A DNA stretch of 64,000 nt from an uncultured Paracoccaceae bacterium (GTDB taxonomy: Bacteria > Pseudomonadota > Alphaproteobacteria > Rhodobacterales > Rhodobacteraceae), in NCBI GenBank assembly GCA_951812615.1, contig CATOSU010000002.1, forward strand, positions 310,001 through 374,000, written 5' to 3'. Position 1 is the first letter of the stretch, and each line of letters opens with the position of its first letter. The notes under the pieces are model-generated. The model saw only the letters and a program-made list of their open reading frames with translations. It had not been told where the DNA came from and ran no database searches. Shown here one piece after another: positions 45,740 to 55,267 of the stretch. Made by a program: the position numbers and the translations under genes.

Positions 45740-46665
45740 TGGCCCCCCTGCCCGTCACGGTGATCGGCGGCTATCTGGGCGCCGGCAAGACCACGCTTGT
45801 CAACCATCTGTTGCGCCATGCCGCCGGGCGCCGGCTGGCGGTACTGGTCAATGAATTCGGCGAACTGGCGATTGACGAAGACCTGATCGAAGCCGAAGAA
45901 AACGGGCTGATCTCGATCGCCGGCGGCTGTATCTGCTGTTCTTTCGGCAATGACCTGATCGGCGCATTGCATGATCTGGCTGCGATGTCGCCGCCGCCCG
46001 ACCACATCGTGATCGAGAGCTCGGGCGTGGCAATCCCTGGTGCGATCGTGTCAACAATGCTGTTGAACGAGAATTTTCGCTCTGACGGGGTGGTGGTGGT
46101 GATCGACGCCGAAACCGTTCAGCGCAACGCCCGCGACGACTATATCGGCGACACGATCACCCGCCAATTGACCGATGCCGAGATCATCGTGGCAAACAAG
46201 ATCGACCTTGTCGACGAGGCCGCCTGCGCGGCGCTGATGGGATGGCTCGCATCGGTGGCGCCGGGTGCAATCGTGATCGCCGCGACCCGTGGTGAAGTGG
46301 CACCGGACGCGCTTTTGGGGGTCGTTTCAAACCCCGGCCCGGGGCATCCGTCCGACCATTCCGATCAGCTCTTCGAAAGTATGGTGGTGTCACCCAGACC
46401 TGGAAGCGATGTCGCAGTGCTTGCCGAGCGGCTCGCCCTCGGCCCCTATGGCGTGATCCGAACCAAGGGATATGCACGTGGTCCTGACGGCGCGCTGAAT
46501 CTCTTGCATACGGTCGGGCAACGTTGGGAAGTGACGCCTGCCTTGGACAGCCATGAGGTTGGCATTATCTGCCTGGGATTTCGTGGATCGCTGGACAAAT
46601 CCGCGATTGCAGATTTGGTCGCTCATTTGGCCAGAACGGCCGCGCATCGGGTGAATTTGGCATGA
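45739..46665 (+). CDS. CobW/COG0523 GTPase, putative metallochaperone
   Basis: This 308-aa G3E-family GTPase has Walker A GGYLGAGKTTL, the metal-binding GGCICCS (GCxCC) motif near residue 70, an 'ESSGVAIPG' switch region and the base-recognition ANKIDL. A shortened CobW C-terminal domain follows. Members deliver zinc or other metals to client enzymes. The start overlaps the stop of the amidohydrolase gene (tgatg), giving tight coupling, so the amidohydrolase is the likely client. This is inference from gene order. Confidence 0.9.
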   Translation: MAPLPVTVIGGYLGAGKTTLVNHLLRHAAGRRLAVLVNEFGELAIDEDLIEAEENGLISIAGGCICCSFGNDLIGALHDLAAMSPPPDHIVIESSGVAIPGAIVSTMLLNENFRSDGVVVVIDAETVQRNARDDYIGDTITRQLTDAEIIVANKIDLVDEAACAALMGWLASVAPGAIVIAATRGEVAPDALLGVVSNPGPGHPSDHSDQLFESMVVSPRPGSDVAVLAERLALGPYGVIRTKGYARGPDGALNLLHTVGQRWEVTPALDSHEVGIICLGFRGSLDKSAIADLVAHLARTAAHRVNLA

Positions 46666-47235
46666 TGGCACTCTGATCAACAGGCACCGCCTGCAAAATG
46701 ACAGGCAGCTACAGGCAGATCATGCCGCCAGGTCCCAGGAAGAAAAACTGATCGCACAAAGCACCCCGCCAAAAGCTGCCGTTACCAAGATCCCAACACG
46801 TGCCTGTTTCGCCCTCTCACGACCAATTCGGTCGCCGCGGCGAACGTCAGCTCTTCTATAACCTGCCATTCGCACACTGGGCAGAGTATGGCTGGTGAGA
46901 TGAAGGTTTTTCGACGCGGGCCATTGCGCGGGATATCGGCCGGGCGTGAGCGTGGCCCGCGTTGACAAACCTCTCAGGGAGGAAGCCGCGGGGACTGGGC
47001 GGTGTCTATGGGGAAAGAGCGTTGTCGGCTGGGTCTGTGACCGCGACGGATACGTTGGTGTGGGGCGCGATGTCGACCGCTTCCATGTTTCGCGAGAGGG
47101 TTTGGCCTGGATTTAGCCCGGGTAGTAGCCGTGTTGTGCCTTTTGTGTGGCTTTCCAACTCACTTTGGACAAGGGGGCTCGACCGGTGTGGCTGAGTCAC
47201 CCGGTTGGTAGCGGTTGGGATGAGCGCGCGCCCGG

Positions 47236-48429
47236 TCATGCGGCCTGTCTCCTCGGTGGGGCGCGGGATTGCGGAACCTCGCCGCGCCGGAACGTCTCGG
47301 TGATACGCATGGGTCCGCCGCAGTCGGGGCATGGCTCGCGCAAGATTAGAGGGATGATCTCGGCAGAGGGTGCGTCTTCCTGCCTGGTCGGTTCCGCACC
47401 GAGCAATGTGCGGATCTTCGCGATGTTGGCCTTGCGGGCGGCGCTTGCCAGCAGGCCGTAGTGGCGGATGCGATGGAATCCATCGGGCAGGACATGCATG
47501 AGGAACCGGCGGATGAACTCGCCCGTGTCGAGCCGCATGACCTTCATCCGGTCGCCGCGCTTGATGCGGTAATCCTTCCAGCGGAAGGAAACGGTGTCGG
47601 CATCTGCGCTGACGAGGCGATGGTTGGAGATCGCGACCCGGTGGGTGTAGCGGCTGAGATAGGCCAGAACCTGCTCGGGTCCGCCAAAGGGCGGTTTGGC
47701 ATAGACCACCCATTCGGTTTTGCGCAGCGGTGCGAGGTAAGCAGTGAAGGCATCTGCATCGGCCAGCCCGGCAAGATCACTGAAGAAGGTGAGCTGCCCG
47801 GCGCGGTGCAAGTTGACCAGGCCCTCAAGGAACAGGCGTCTGAACAGCCGAGACAGCACCCGGACCGGCAGAAAGAACCCGGGCTTGCAGCCGATCCATC
47901 GGATGCCATCAAGCGACAACCCGCCGCCGGGCACGATCATGTGGATGTGGGGATGATGCGTCATCGCCGATCCCCAGGTGTGGAGAACGCAGGTCATGCC
48001 GACGCGGGCACCAAGGTGCCTGGGGTCAGCGACGATGGTCATCACCGTCTCGGCTGATGCCTTGAACAAGAGGCCGTACATTGCCCGCTTGTTCCAGTAG
48101 GCGATGCGGGCGATCTCGGCCGGCAATGTGAAGACGACGTGGAAATATTCCACGGGCAACAAGTCGTCTGCCCGCGCCGCCATCCAATCGCGCGCCGCCG
48201 GTCCCTGGCACTTCGGGCAGTGCCGGTTCTTGCAACTGTTGTAGGCGATATGCTGGTGATCACATTTGGTGCAAGCTGCCACATGCCCACCGAGTGCTTC
48301 GGTCCGGCAGGCTTCAATGGCGGACATCACTTTGAGTTGCCCAAGGCTCAGACGCCCTGCATTGGCCCGCCGATAGGCAGGCCCATGATCACGGAAGATG
48401 TCGGCAACCTCCAGCGCGTGCCGCGGCAC
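47236..48429 (-). CDS. IS91-family Y2/HUH transposase (copy 4)
   Basis: Identical to the other three copies over all 397 residues, with HUH and Y2 motifs intact. Confidence 0.93.
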   Translation of the reverse strand: MPRHALEVADIFRDHGPAYRRANAGRLSLGQLKVMSAIEACRTEALGGHVAACTKCDHQHIAYNSCKNRHCPKCQGPAARDWMAARADDLLPVEYFHVVFTLPAEIARIAYWNKRAMYGLLFKASAETVMTIVADPRHLGARVGMTCVLHTWGSAMTHHPHIHMIVPGGGLSLDGIRWIGCKPGFFLPVRVLSRLFRRLFLEGLVNLHRAGQLTFFSDLAGLADADAFTAYLAPLRKTEWVVYAKPPFGGPEQVLAYLSRYTHRVAISNHRLVSADADTVSFRWKDYRIKRGDRMKVMRLDTGEFIRRFLMHVLPDGFHRIRHYGLLASAARKANIAKIRTLLGAEPTRQEDAPSAEIIPLILREPCPDCGGPMRITETFRRGEVPQSRAPPRRQAA

Positions 48430-48442
48430 GCTGCAGCCCCCG

Positions 48443-49303
48443 TCAGGTCACATCCTGGATGTGCTCGAACGGGCTGGACACATTGCGCAACGTCTTGGTC
48501 GCCACATGTGTATATCGTGCCGTCGTGGTCAACTTGGCGTGGCCGAGGAGAACCTGGATCACCCGCACATCCGTATCGGCCTCCAACAAATGCGTAGCAA
48601 AGCTGTGCCGGAGCGAGTGCAATGTTGCAGGCTTCTTGATGCCGGCCATCGCCTTTGCCGAGTTGAAGGCACGATTCAAGGACCGTGGAGACAGGGGTTC
48701 AACCCGGCTCTGCCCAGGAAACAGCCAGCCCTGCGGGCGAGCCTCACGCCAATAGTCGCGAAGGAGTTCCAGCAAGGACGGCGAAAGCATCACATCGCGA
48801 TCCTTGCCGCCCTTACCGCGCTCGACATGGATCAGCATGCGGTCACTGTCGATGTCCCGAACCTTGAGATTGGTGACCTCGGAGGCACGCAGCCCTGCGC
48901 CATACCCGATGCCGAGTGCCGCCCGATACTTGAGACCGGGCCCAGGGGCCGCGGACAAAACCGCCGAGACCTCCTCGAAGCTCAGCACAATCGGCAGCTT
49001 CCGCGGCTCGGTGCGGAACTGCATGTACTTCTTCATATCCTCCCGATTGCATGTCATGCCGAAGAAGAACCGCAGTGCCGTGATCCGCGAATTGTAGACC
49101 GACGGCGTCACCTCAGTGTCGGTCATATGAAGCTGATAGGCGCGCAGCTCATCTGGCGTCGCCGTATCCGGCGCACGCCCCAGAAACGCTGTGAAATCCT
49201 TCAGCGCCCGGATATGCGCTTTCTGCGATGTCTCAGCCAACCCGCGAATGCGCATGTCCTCGATCATCCGCGCACGCAGCGGGCTCATCTTCTCCTGTGT
49301 CAT
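48443..49303 (-). CDS. IS91-associated tyrosine recombinase (copy 4)
   Basis: Identical to the other three copies over all 286 residues; catalytic residues and Shine-Dalgarno intact. Confidence 0.92.
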   Translation of the reverse strand: MTQEKMSPLRARMIEDMRIRGLAETSQKAHIRALKDFTAFLGRAPDTATPDELRAYQLHMTDTEVTPSVYNSRITALRFFFGMTCNREDMKKYMQFRTEPRKLPIVLSFEEVSAVLSAAPGPGLKYRAALGIGYGAGLRASEVTNLKVRDIDSDRMLIHVERGKGGKDRDVMLSPSLLELLRDYWREARPQGWLFPGQSRVEPLSPRSLNRAFNSAKAMAGIKKPATLHSLRHSFATHLLEADTDVRVIQVLLGHAKLTTTARYTHVATKTLRNVSSPFEHIQDVT

Positions 49304-49448
49304 GGGAACCTCCTGTCCAATTGAGAAACCTCAATCGTCAGGCAGGTCCGTCACATCGCAAAATGCGCCTACATATTGTTCCGCTCGCTACCTCAGCAAC
49401 AAGCGCCGTTGCCGCGAGAGCGGCTTAGTCCTCGAGCCCGAAACGTCC

Positions 49449-51373
49449 TCAGTTTGCACTCGCCGGAACACCCAACAACATCAGCCCTTCGGTGAATTTC
49501 TCGGCAGCGTCCGGCGCCATCGGCCAACGCCGAAAAAAAGCGTCGCGGTAAGTCTTGGACGGAGAGACGTGTCCTCGCTTTTCATAGTCGGTGAGCGCAA
49601 GCCGGGCGAGCCGCTCATTCCCGTCAAGCGCCAGCGCCACAGCCAGGAAGATATGCGGCGTGTTCCAGCTCGGAACGCTCCTCGCAGCCTCCCGGATTGC
49701 ACTAGCAGCTTCGGTGTAGCGATCAAGAAACAGCAAGTTGAGACCTCTGGAAAACTGGTACCATTCTGGATGATCCGGGTTCAACGAAATGGCTGTATCG
49801 ACCTGCCGCAAACCCTCCTCTGCGCTGTCCCCCAGTGCCAGCAGGCTCGCGAAATCCGCCAGCACGTCTGCGTTGCCCGGCTCCAGCGCCACGGCTGTTC
49901 GCAACTCTTCGGTTGCCTTATCGAGGTCATTGCCGCCAGAGATGTTGCCGGTCCCAAAAATCCGGTAATGGCGCTTGGCCAGCGTGCGATGCGCCAACGC
50001 GGTTTCAGCAATCGAGATCGACTGCTCGACGAGGCAAACGCTCTGTCTCTATGCTCGAACGAATAATAGTTGATCGTTGCGTAATGCAGCCAGTTGGCCC
50101 ACGCCAGCCCGGCATAAGCTTCGGCAAACCCCGGATCAACCCGGATGGCGCGCTCAAAGGCATCACTCGCAAGCGTGTTGCCCTCAATGTCGATGTGCTT
50201 GAGTTCAGACACCGCGTTCAGGCCTTGCAAATAGGCTTCATAGGCCTTGGGTGACTTTGTCTTTCCGGTCTGCAACGCATCAATTTGCGCTGGCGCCAGA
50301 ACTATATCCAGCGCATTGACGATCTGCGCCAGAATGCGGTCCTGAAACTCGAAGACGTCGTCGTCGGAGCCGTCGAACCGTTCCGCCCAGATTGTGGTCC
50401 CAGTGGACGCATCGACCAGGTCGACGGATATGCGCAGCGTGTCGCGCGCGCGTCTTACACTCCCGCCTATGAAATAGCGTGCACCCAACTGGTTCGCGAT
50501 GTCCTGCGAACGACCGGGGTTCTCGCCGACTTGGAAACTAGACGTGCGTGCGATCACGGCAAGGCCACGTATGGTAGTCAAATCGGCGATCAGGTCTTCG
50601 GCGAGACCCATTGCAAAGTAATCCTGCTCGGGATCGTCTGAAATGTTACGAAAAGGGAGCACGGCAAGGCGGTTGGGTTGCGCAGCCAAATTGATATCCG
50701 TTGCAGGATGCGCTGAGCGTCCCGGCGTCCATAGTTGCCACCACCCGAGACCTCCTGCCAGCAGCGCCAGCACGATGACGGCAAGGGCGATTGGCTGACG
50801 CCTGCGTCCAGGGACCAACTCGGGGCTTGGTCCGGCCGCTAACAGGGCTTTGGCTTTGTCATTCAGGATCACCCGGTAAACGGACACCGGCGCAGCAATG
50901 TTCTTAACCCGTCGCTCTCCCAATTCCTCGAATTCCAGATCCAGCTTTCCCGAGACATGGCTGCGCACTGTTCGCGAGACGCAGATACCGCCTGGCTGGG
51001 CAATCCCTTCCAGTCGCGAGGCGACATTCACACCATCGCCATAGATATCGTCTCCGTCGACAATCACATCACCGATATTGACGCCAATGCGGTAGATGAC
51101 CCGCTGGTCCTCCGGCAGTTTCGCATTCCTGACGTCCAGCGCCAGTTGCATCTGCACCGTAAACCGCACGGCGTCGACCACGCTTTCGAATTCAAGCAAG
51201 CCACCGTCACCCATGTATTTCACGACACGACCGCCGCTCCGGGCCAGCAATGGTTCAAGGATCTCAGCCCGGTGAGATTTGATTGTTGCCAGCGTGCCGG
51301 CCTCATTCGCCCCCATCAGGCGGCTGTAGCCGACGATATCAGTAGCCACGATGGTGGTGAGGCGGCGCGCCAT
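49449..51373 (-). pseudogene. Class III nucleotide cyclase with TPR domain, one frameshift
   Basis: The N-terminal class III cyclase domain (residues 5-170) has metal-binding Asp in TDIVGYS and MGDGG, plus 'GVNIGDVIVDGDDIYGDGVNVASRLE'. A transmembrane helix follows near 195-215, then a TolB/FlgO-like domain (LAVLPFRNISDDPEQDYF) and TPRs. The frame breaks near 50032, after 'HRDRAFA'; one missing base restores 'LVEQSISIAETALAHRTL' and a TPR tail ending LLGVPASAN at 49449. The first frame alone encodes 530 aa with a nonsense tail. The cyclase domain is intact, so the shortened protein may still signal. A sequencing error is also possible. Confidence 0.83.
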
Positions 51374-51658
51374 GACGATCCTTTCAAAGGGAACGCTAAC
51401 AAAACTGCGGGTCGGACGCTACGGGAGGGGCCGGGATTAAGGCGATCGTCCGGTGCACGTGATTTGTGTCTGAAACCTGGCCAGTCTGACCATTCGCTGC
51501 AGACACATCTAATGCCACACATGGGGATTAAGCCGTAGTTGGCTTCCAAGCAGTGCCGGGCTGCCAATCGGTTGATCGTGGCTCAGGACGAAGTCGGCTT
51601 TTGATGCCAGCGCTAGGATTGATCCAATTGCTTGAGAAAACCGGACACGCGCATTTGG

Positions 51659-52237
51659 TCAATCTTCTTTGTAATATCCAATCTGATCGCCATCAGTCGT
51701 GCATCCAAGGCCGTTCAGCAAACGATTGGAGTAGTTGAAGTAGGCGCACACCTGGTTCACCTCGAGGATTTCGCCATCCTCACAACCTTCGATTTTGAGG
51801 GCGTCGAAGTCTGATTTCACCATTTTGCCCACGTCGGTCGTCAACTTGCCCGCATAGCGCAACAGTGCCAGTTCCTTTCCTCCAAACTCATCCTCGGGCC
51901 GATGTGCCTTCAACGCGACAAAGATGCGGTCGCTGCGGGGCTGATCCTTGATCAGGTTCCGTACGTTCATGAAATGATGGGTCAGCGAATAGGTGCAATC
52001 ATTCAGGATCGAGGTGTAGCTGGCGACAACCTCAAGAAACCAGAACGGCAGTTTGTTGTCGTCCGAATGCAGCACCGACCGATAAAGCGTCACGTGACCC
52101 TTCATCGTTTCAGGGCGCAAGGAATGAACGCGCATGACTGTGTCCACAGTTCCGTGCGGCGTTCTTGCGTGATCCAAAAGCTCCTTCAGGTGCGGATCAG
52201 CCTCATCATCCGATATCATCTTGATCCATGCCGTCAT
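51659..52237 (-). CDS. AhpD/CMD-like (peroxidase-related) protein
   Basis: This 192-aa helical protein of the carboxymuconolactone decarboxylase/AhpD superfamily has the relay region 'NDCTYSLTHHF' near 80-90. The second cysteine of the usual CxxC is a serine. The C-terminal 'CAYFNYSNRLLNGLGC' is typical of the peroxidase-related subgroup. A classic AhpD disulfide reductase activity is therefore doubtful. It overlaps the Rieske oxygenase gene upstream by 4 bases and so belongs to that operon. Confidence 0.75.
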   Translation of the reverse strand: MTAWIKMISDDEADPHLKELLDHARTPHGTVDTVMRVHSLRPETMKGHVTLYRSVLHSDDNKLPFWFLEVVASYTSILNDCTYSLTHHFMNVRNLIKDQPRSDRIFVALKAHRPEDEFGGKELALLRYAGKLTTDVGKMVKSDFDALKIEGCEDGEILEVNQVCAYFNYSNRLLNGLGCTTDGDQIGYYKED

Positions 52238-53283
52238 GGCTGTTCCCCTGTGATGGCTTTGGCGACTTTCGCGCGGAACCGCATGGCACCTGCGTCAAGC
52301 GCAAGGTTCAGATAGCCGCTTTTGCGACTGTCCATTCCGGTCTGGACGTTTTCCAGAACGTCCTGATCCTCTTTGAACGCCATTTTTGCGCCTTCGAACA
52401 TCCGGGCGGACAGCGCCTCGTCATTGGCGTGCATATTGCGGTGCTGGAACCAGAAATAGCGCGAGCTTGTGGCATCCACCGGTGTTATGAAATTGTAGGA
52501 TATGTTGATAAAGGCGTCTTTGGACAATGGCTTGTCCGCGCCCCCCTCCCCGGCAGGCGTGTAGACGGACATGTTGATCGCCGTAGACGGCATTCGGCAT
52601 TCATAGTGCTGCTTGCGATCACATGTAGGGCCAAAAGGCAGCATGTCCTGATAGTAGGGCGGAGGCGCTTCACCCAAGACCCAGCGCGAGACGATCACGC
52701 CGTCTTCAATCTCTTCCACATCCAGGGGGCGGTTGTCCGTTCCCGCCCCCGCAAACGAGGTCAGATGCACCCACGCGACATGGCTTGGGTCCAGCAGGTT
52801 GTCGATGATGTACAGATAGTGGCACGCCATCGACATGCCGCCTTTGGGGGTCTTGCCCCAGTCTGTGTTGTCAAAATTCGGGATGTCGATGATGTCCGCC
52901 GTGCCAGACTTTTCGGGCTCTCCCATCCACAGCCACAAAAACCCCCAGCGGTCCTCCGCAGGATAGGATTGCACGGCAGCACGACGCGGCGGATTGTCGA
53001 GCTGCGTTGGTGCGATGACACATTCACCGGTGCGGTCAAAAGTCAGGCCGTGATAGCCGCAGACAACCGTGTCGCCTTCGATTGTGCCGCGTGACAGAGG
53101 CAGTTTGCGATGCGGGCATGCGTCCTCCAGCGCAACGGGATTGTCTTGCGTGTCGCGGAAGATGACAATCTTCTCTTCGAGCATCGTGACCGGCGTCAGT
53201 GCGCGGCCGAAATCCTCGCTGCGGCCGGCGACGTACCAGCAGTTGCGAATGTATCCGGTTGATCCGGCGAGGTCGGGCCTCAT
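52234..53283 (-). CDS. Rieske-type ring-hydroxylating/O-demethylating oxygenase (VanA-like)
   Basis: This 349-aa oxygenase has the Rieske [2Fe-2S] motif C56-P-H58 and C75-G-Y-H78, then the mononuclear iron site in 'DNLLDPSHVAWVHL' (Asp and two His, about 160-172). Length and C-terminal region fit the vanillate O-demethylase/dicamba monooxygenase branch. No matching reductase (VanB) gene lies in the window, so electrons must come from elsewhere. It overlaps CMD-like genes on both sides by 4 bases. The substrate is probably a methoxylated or N-methylated small molecule. Confidence 0.87.
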   Translation of the reverse strand: MRPDLAGSTGYIRNCWYVAGRSEDFGRALTPVTMLEEKIVIFRDTQDNPVALEDACPHRKLPLSRGTIEGDTVVCGYHGLTFDRTGECVIAPTQLDNPPRRAAVQSYPAEDRWGFLWLWMGEPEKSGTADIIDIPNFDNTDWGKTPKGGMSMACHYLYIIDNLLDPSHVAWVHLTSFAGAGTDNRPLDVEEIEDGVIVSRWVLGEAPPPYYQDMLPFGPTCDRKQHYECRMPSTAINMSVYTPAGEGGADKPLSKDAFINISYNFITPVDATSSRYFWFQHRNMHANDEALSARMFEGAKMAFKEDQDVLENVQTGMDSRKSGYLNLALDAGAMRFRAKVAKAITGEQP

Positions 53284-53624
53284 GTTTTATCCTCAACATA
53301 TAGATCATAGGCCTGTAACGCTTTCGCGCTGAAAGCATAAGACGGACCACCCCCCATACAAGTGGCCATGGCCAGCGCTTCGCAGACCTCTTCCCGCGTT
53401 GCACCCAGACGCACCAAGGACCGCACATGAAAGCCGATGCAGCTGTCGCAACGGGTGGCAATCGCTATGCCCAGCGCGATGAATTCTTTTGTCTTTTCGC
53501 TGAGCGCACCATCGACTTTTGCGGCTTTTCCCATGATCCCAAAGCCCTTGACGGTTTCGGGAATTTCCCTGTTGAGCTTGCCGATATTGGCCTCGGTTTC
53601 GGCCATGAAGTCGTGCCAGTCCAT
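53280..53624 (-). CDS. Carboxymuconolactone decarboxylase/AhpD-family protein
   Basis: This 114-aa single-domain CMD protein keeps the CxxC relay in CDSCIGFH (about 69-76) with the downstream His, and 'CMGGGPSYAF' typical of the gamma-CMD group. It may act as a small alkylhydroperoxidase or a lyase. It is first in the three-gene unit CMD-Rieske-AhpD-like, with overlapping stops and starts, and follows the ABC permease gene by only 6 bases. Confidence 0.87.
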   Translation of the reverse strand: MDWHDFMAETEANIGKLNREIPETVKGFGIMGKAAKVDGALSEKTKEFIALGIAIATRCDSCIGFHVRSLVRLGATREEVCEALAMATCMGGGPSYAFSAKALQAYDLYVEDKT

Positions 53625-53630
53625 CTGTCT

Positions 53631-54392
53631 TTACACCCTTTCATCCGCGCCCATGCGCCGCTCCAGCCAGCGCACGCCTGCGCTGATAATCAATACCAGC
53701 ACCAGATATTCGACAATCAACAACGTGTAGATCTCAAGTGGGCGGTATTCGGTCACGACCAGTTCATTGGCCCGTCGCGTCAATTCCTGCATGCCGATGA
53801 CGGAGGCAAACGCGCTCATCTTGACTATATAGATGAACTGGTTCGCCAAGGGCGGCAGAATGCGCCGGATGGCTTGCGGCAGGATCACGTAGCGCATCGT
53901 CTGCACATAATTCAGGCCGATGGTCTGGGCCGCTTCGCTTTGGCCCCGCGCAATGGATTGGATGCCCGAGCGATAGATTTCGGCCGTGAAGGCGCTGTCA
54001 GAAATTGCCAGTGTGATGATCGCGCCCCAAAACGGATCAATGGGCACGTTTATCCCCAGAGATTTGAACACAATCGGCAGGCCGTAAAACACCCAGAATA
54101 ACATGGGCAGCAACGGGATCGAGCGGATGAATTCGACGTAAATGCGGTTGATCAGACGCAGCCACCGGTTCCCCGACTGACCCGGCAGGGCAACGATCAG
54201 GCCAAGCACGATGGAGATCGACGCGGCAATGACCGAGATTAGGATCGTGGACCCCATGCCCGAAATCAGGAACTTGATATTGGTCCAGCCGCCCGAGGTG
54301 CGGGGGTCAATCACATACCATCCCCAATTCCCCGACGACGAGCATCCGGCAAGCAAGAGCAAAAGAGACAGCGGCAGGATCAGTTTTTTCAT
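53631..54392 (-). CDS. Polar amino acid ABC transporter permease with lipobox-like N-terminus
   Basis: This 253-aa HisM/GlnP-type inner-membrane permease has 'FWVFYGLPIVF', 'AEIYRSGIQSIARGQSEAAQ' and the EAA loop 'LNYVQTMRYVILPQAIRRIL'. It is unusual in starting with a lipoprotein-like signal, MKKLILPLSLLLLLAGCSSS, followed by a periplasmic-looking stretch before the first permease helix. It lies 9 bases after the ATPase gene. It probably forms a homodimeric channel, since only one permease gene is present. Confidence 0.88.
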   Translation of the reverse strand: MKKLILPLSLLLLLAGCSSSGNWGWYVIDPRTSGGWTNIKFLISGMGSTILISVIAASISIVLGLIVALPGQSGNRWLRLINRIYVEFIRSIPLLPMLFWVFYGLPIVFKSLGINVPIDPFWGAIITLAISDSAFTAEIYRSGIQSIARGQSEAAQTIGLNYVQTMRYVILPQAIRRILPPLANQFIYIVKMSAFASVIGMQELTRRANELVVTEYRPLEIYTLLIVEYLVLVLIISAGVRWLERRMGADERV

Positions 54393-54401
54393 CTCCGGCC
54401 C

Positions 54402-55142
54402 CTAGTGCTGCAATATCTGGCTGAGGAATTTCTGGCAGCGCGCCGTTCGCGGGTTCCCGAAAAAAGCATCAGGCGGGCCGTGTTCGACAATCTCGCCTTC
54501 GTCCATAAACACCATCTGATCCGCGACTTTGCGCGCAAATCCCATCTCGTGGGTGACGACGATCATCGTCATACCTTCCTGGGCCAGTTCAACCATCACG
54601 TCCAACACCTCCGAGATCATCTCGGGGTCCAGCGCGGACGTGGGTTCATCAAACAACATCGCTTTGGGCTCCATGCACAGGGATCGCGCGATGGCGACGC
54701 GTTGTTGCTGACCACCTGAAAGCTGCTTTGGCATCTTGTTGGCCTGATCGGGGATGCGCACACGGGTCAGATAATGCCGCGCACGCTCTTGCGCGTCTGC
54801 CCGGCTGAGGCCACGCGCCTTCATGGGGCCCAGGGTCAGATTGTCGAGCACGGACAGATGCGGAAACAAGTTGAACTGCTGGAATACCATGCCGATCTCA
54901 CCCTGGATCGACGCAACCGACCGAGATTCGTTTGTCAGTTCCCTGCCAAATAGGTGAATTGTGCCACGCTGATGTTCTTCCAGCTTGTTGATACAGCGCA
55001 CCACCGTCGACTTGCCCGAGCCGGAGGGGCCGCAAATCACCACTTTTTCGCCTGCACCAACCGACAGGTCGATATCCTTGAGCACGTGGAAATCGCCGTA
55101 CCATTTGTTGACGCCAACAAGCTCAATCGCTGCATTAGCCAT
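54402..55142 (-). CDS. Polar amino acid ABC transporter ATPase (GlnQ-like)
   Basis: This 246-aa ATPase has Walker [10 protein letters not shown], '[18 protein letters not shown]', signature LSGGQQQRV, Walker [15 protein letters not shown] and H-loop 'VVTHEMGFA'. It is transcribed first in the leftward unit ATPase-permease-CMD-Rieske-AhpD-like. It is divergent from the cognate binding-protein gene across a 125-bp gap (55143-55267) that must hold both promoters. Confidence 0.93.
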   Translation of the reverse strand: MANAAIELVGVNKWYGDFHVLKDIDLSVGAGEKVVICGPSGSGKSTVVRCINKLEEHQRGTIHLFGRELTNESRSVASIQGEIGMVFQQFNLFPHLSVLDNLTLGPMKARGLSRADAQERARHYLTRVRIPDQANKMPKQLSGGQQQRVAIARSLCMEPKAMLFDEPTSALDPEMISEVLDVMVELAQEGMTMIVVTHEMGFARKVADQMVFMDEGEIVEHGPPDAFFGNPRTARCQKFLSQILQH

Positions 55143-55267
55143 CGGCGACCCCCTATTTTCATGCGCGCGTGCACGGAAGTGTTAAGCTTATTTGATTTAT
55201 TTGCCGTATCAAGCAACTATGCACTGCCAATAACAATGAACCACATTCCACCAACGGGAGTATCAGA

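Larger units (their letters stand above)
46899..49439 (-). mobile_element. IS91-family element, copy 4 (complete)
   Basis: This 2541-bp copy corresponds to copy 2 with an offset of 32638. Its left flank (ctggtga) resembles that of copy 2 (ccggtga), so a short target preference is possible at this end. The dinucleotide before the terminal gagccc is 'tc', as in copy 3. The element ends 10 bases from the stop codon of the nucleotide cyclase gene. Confidence 0.9.

Noticed and set aside
46720-46866. 49-codon minus-strand frame with a hydrophobic tail (MAGYRRADVRRGDRIG...)
   Set aside because: No Shine-Dalgarno or recognisable family; too short and isolated to call.
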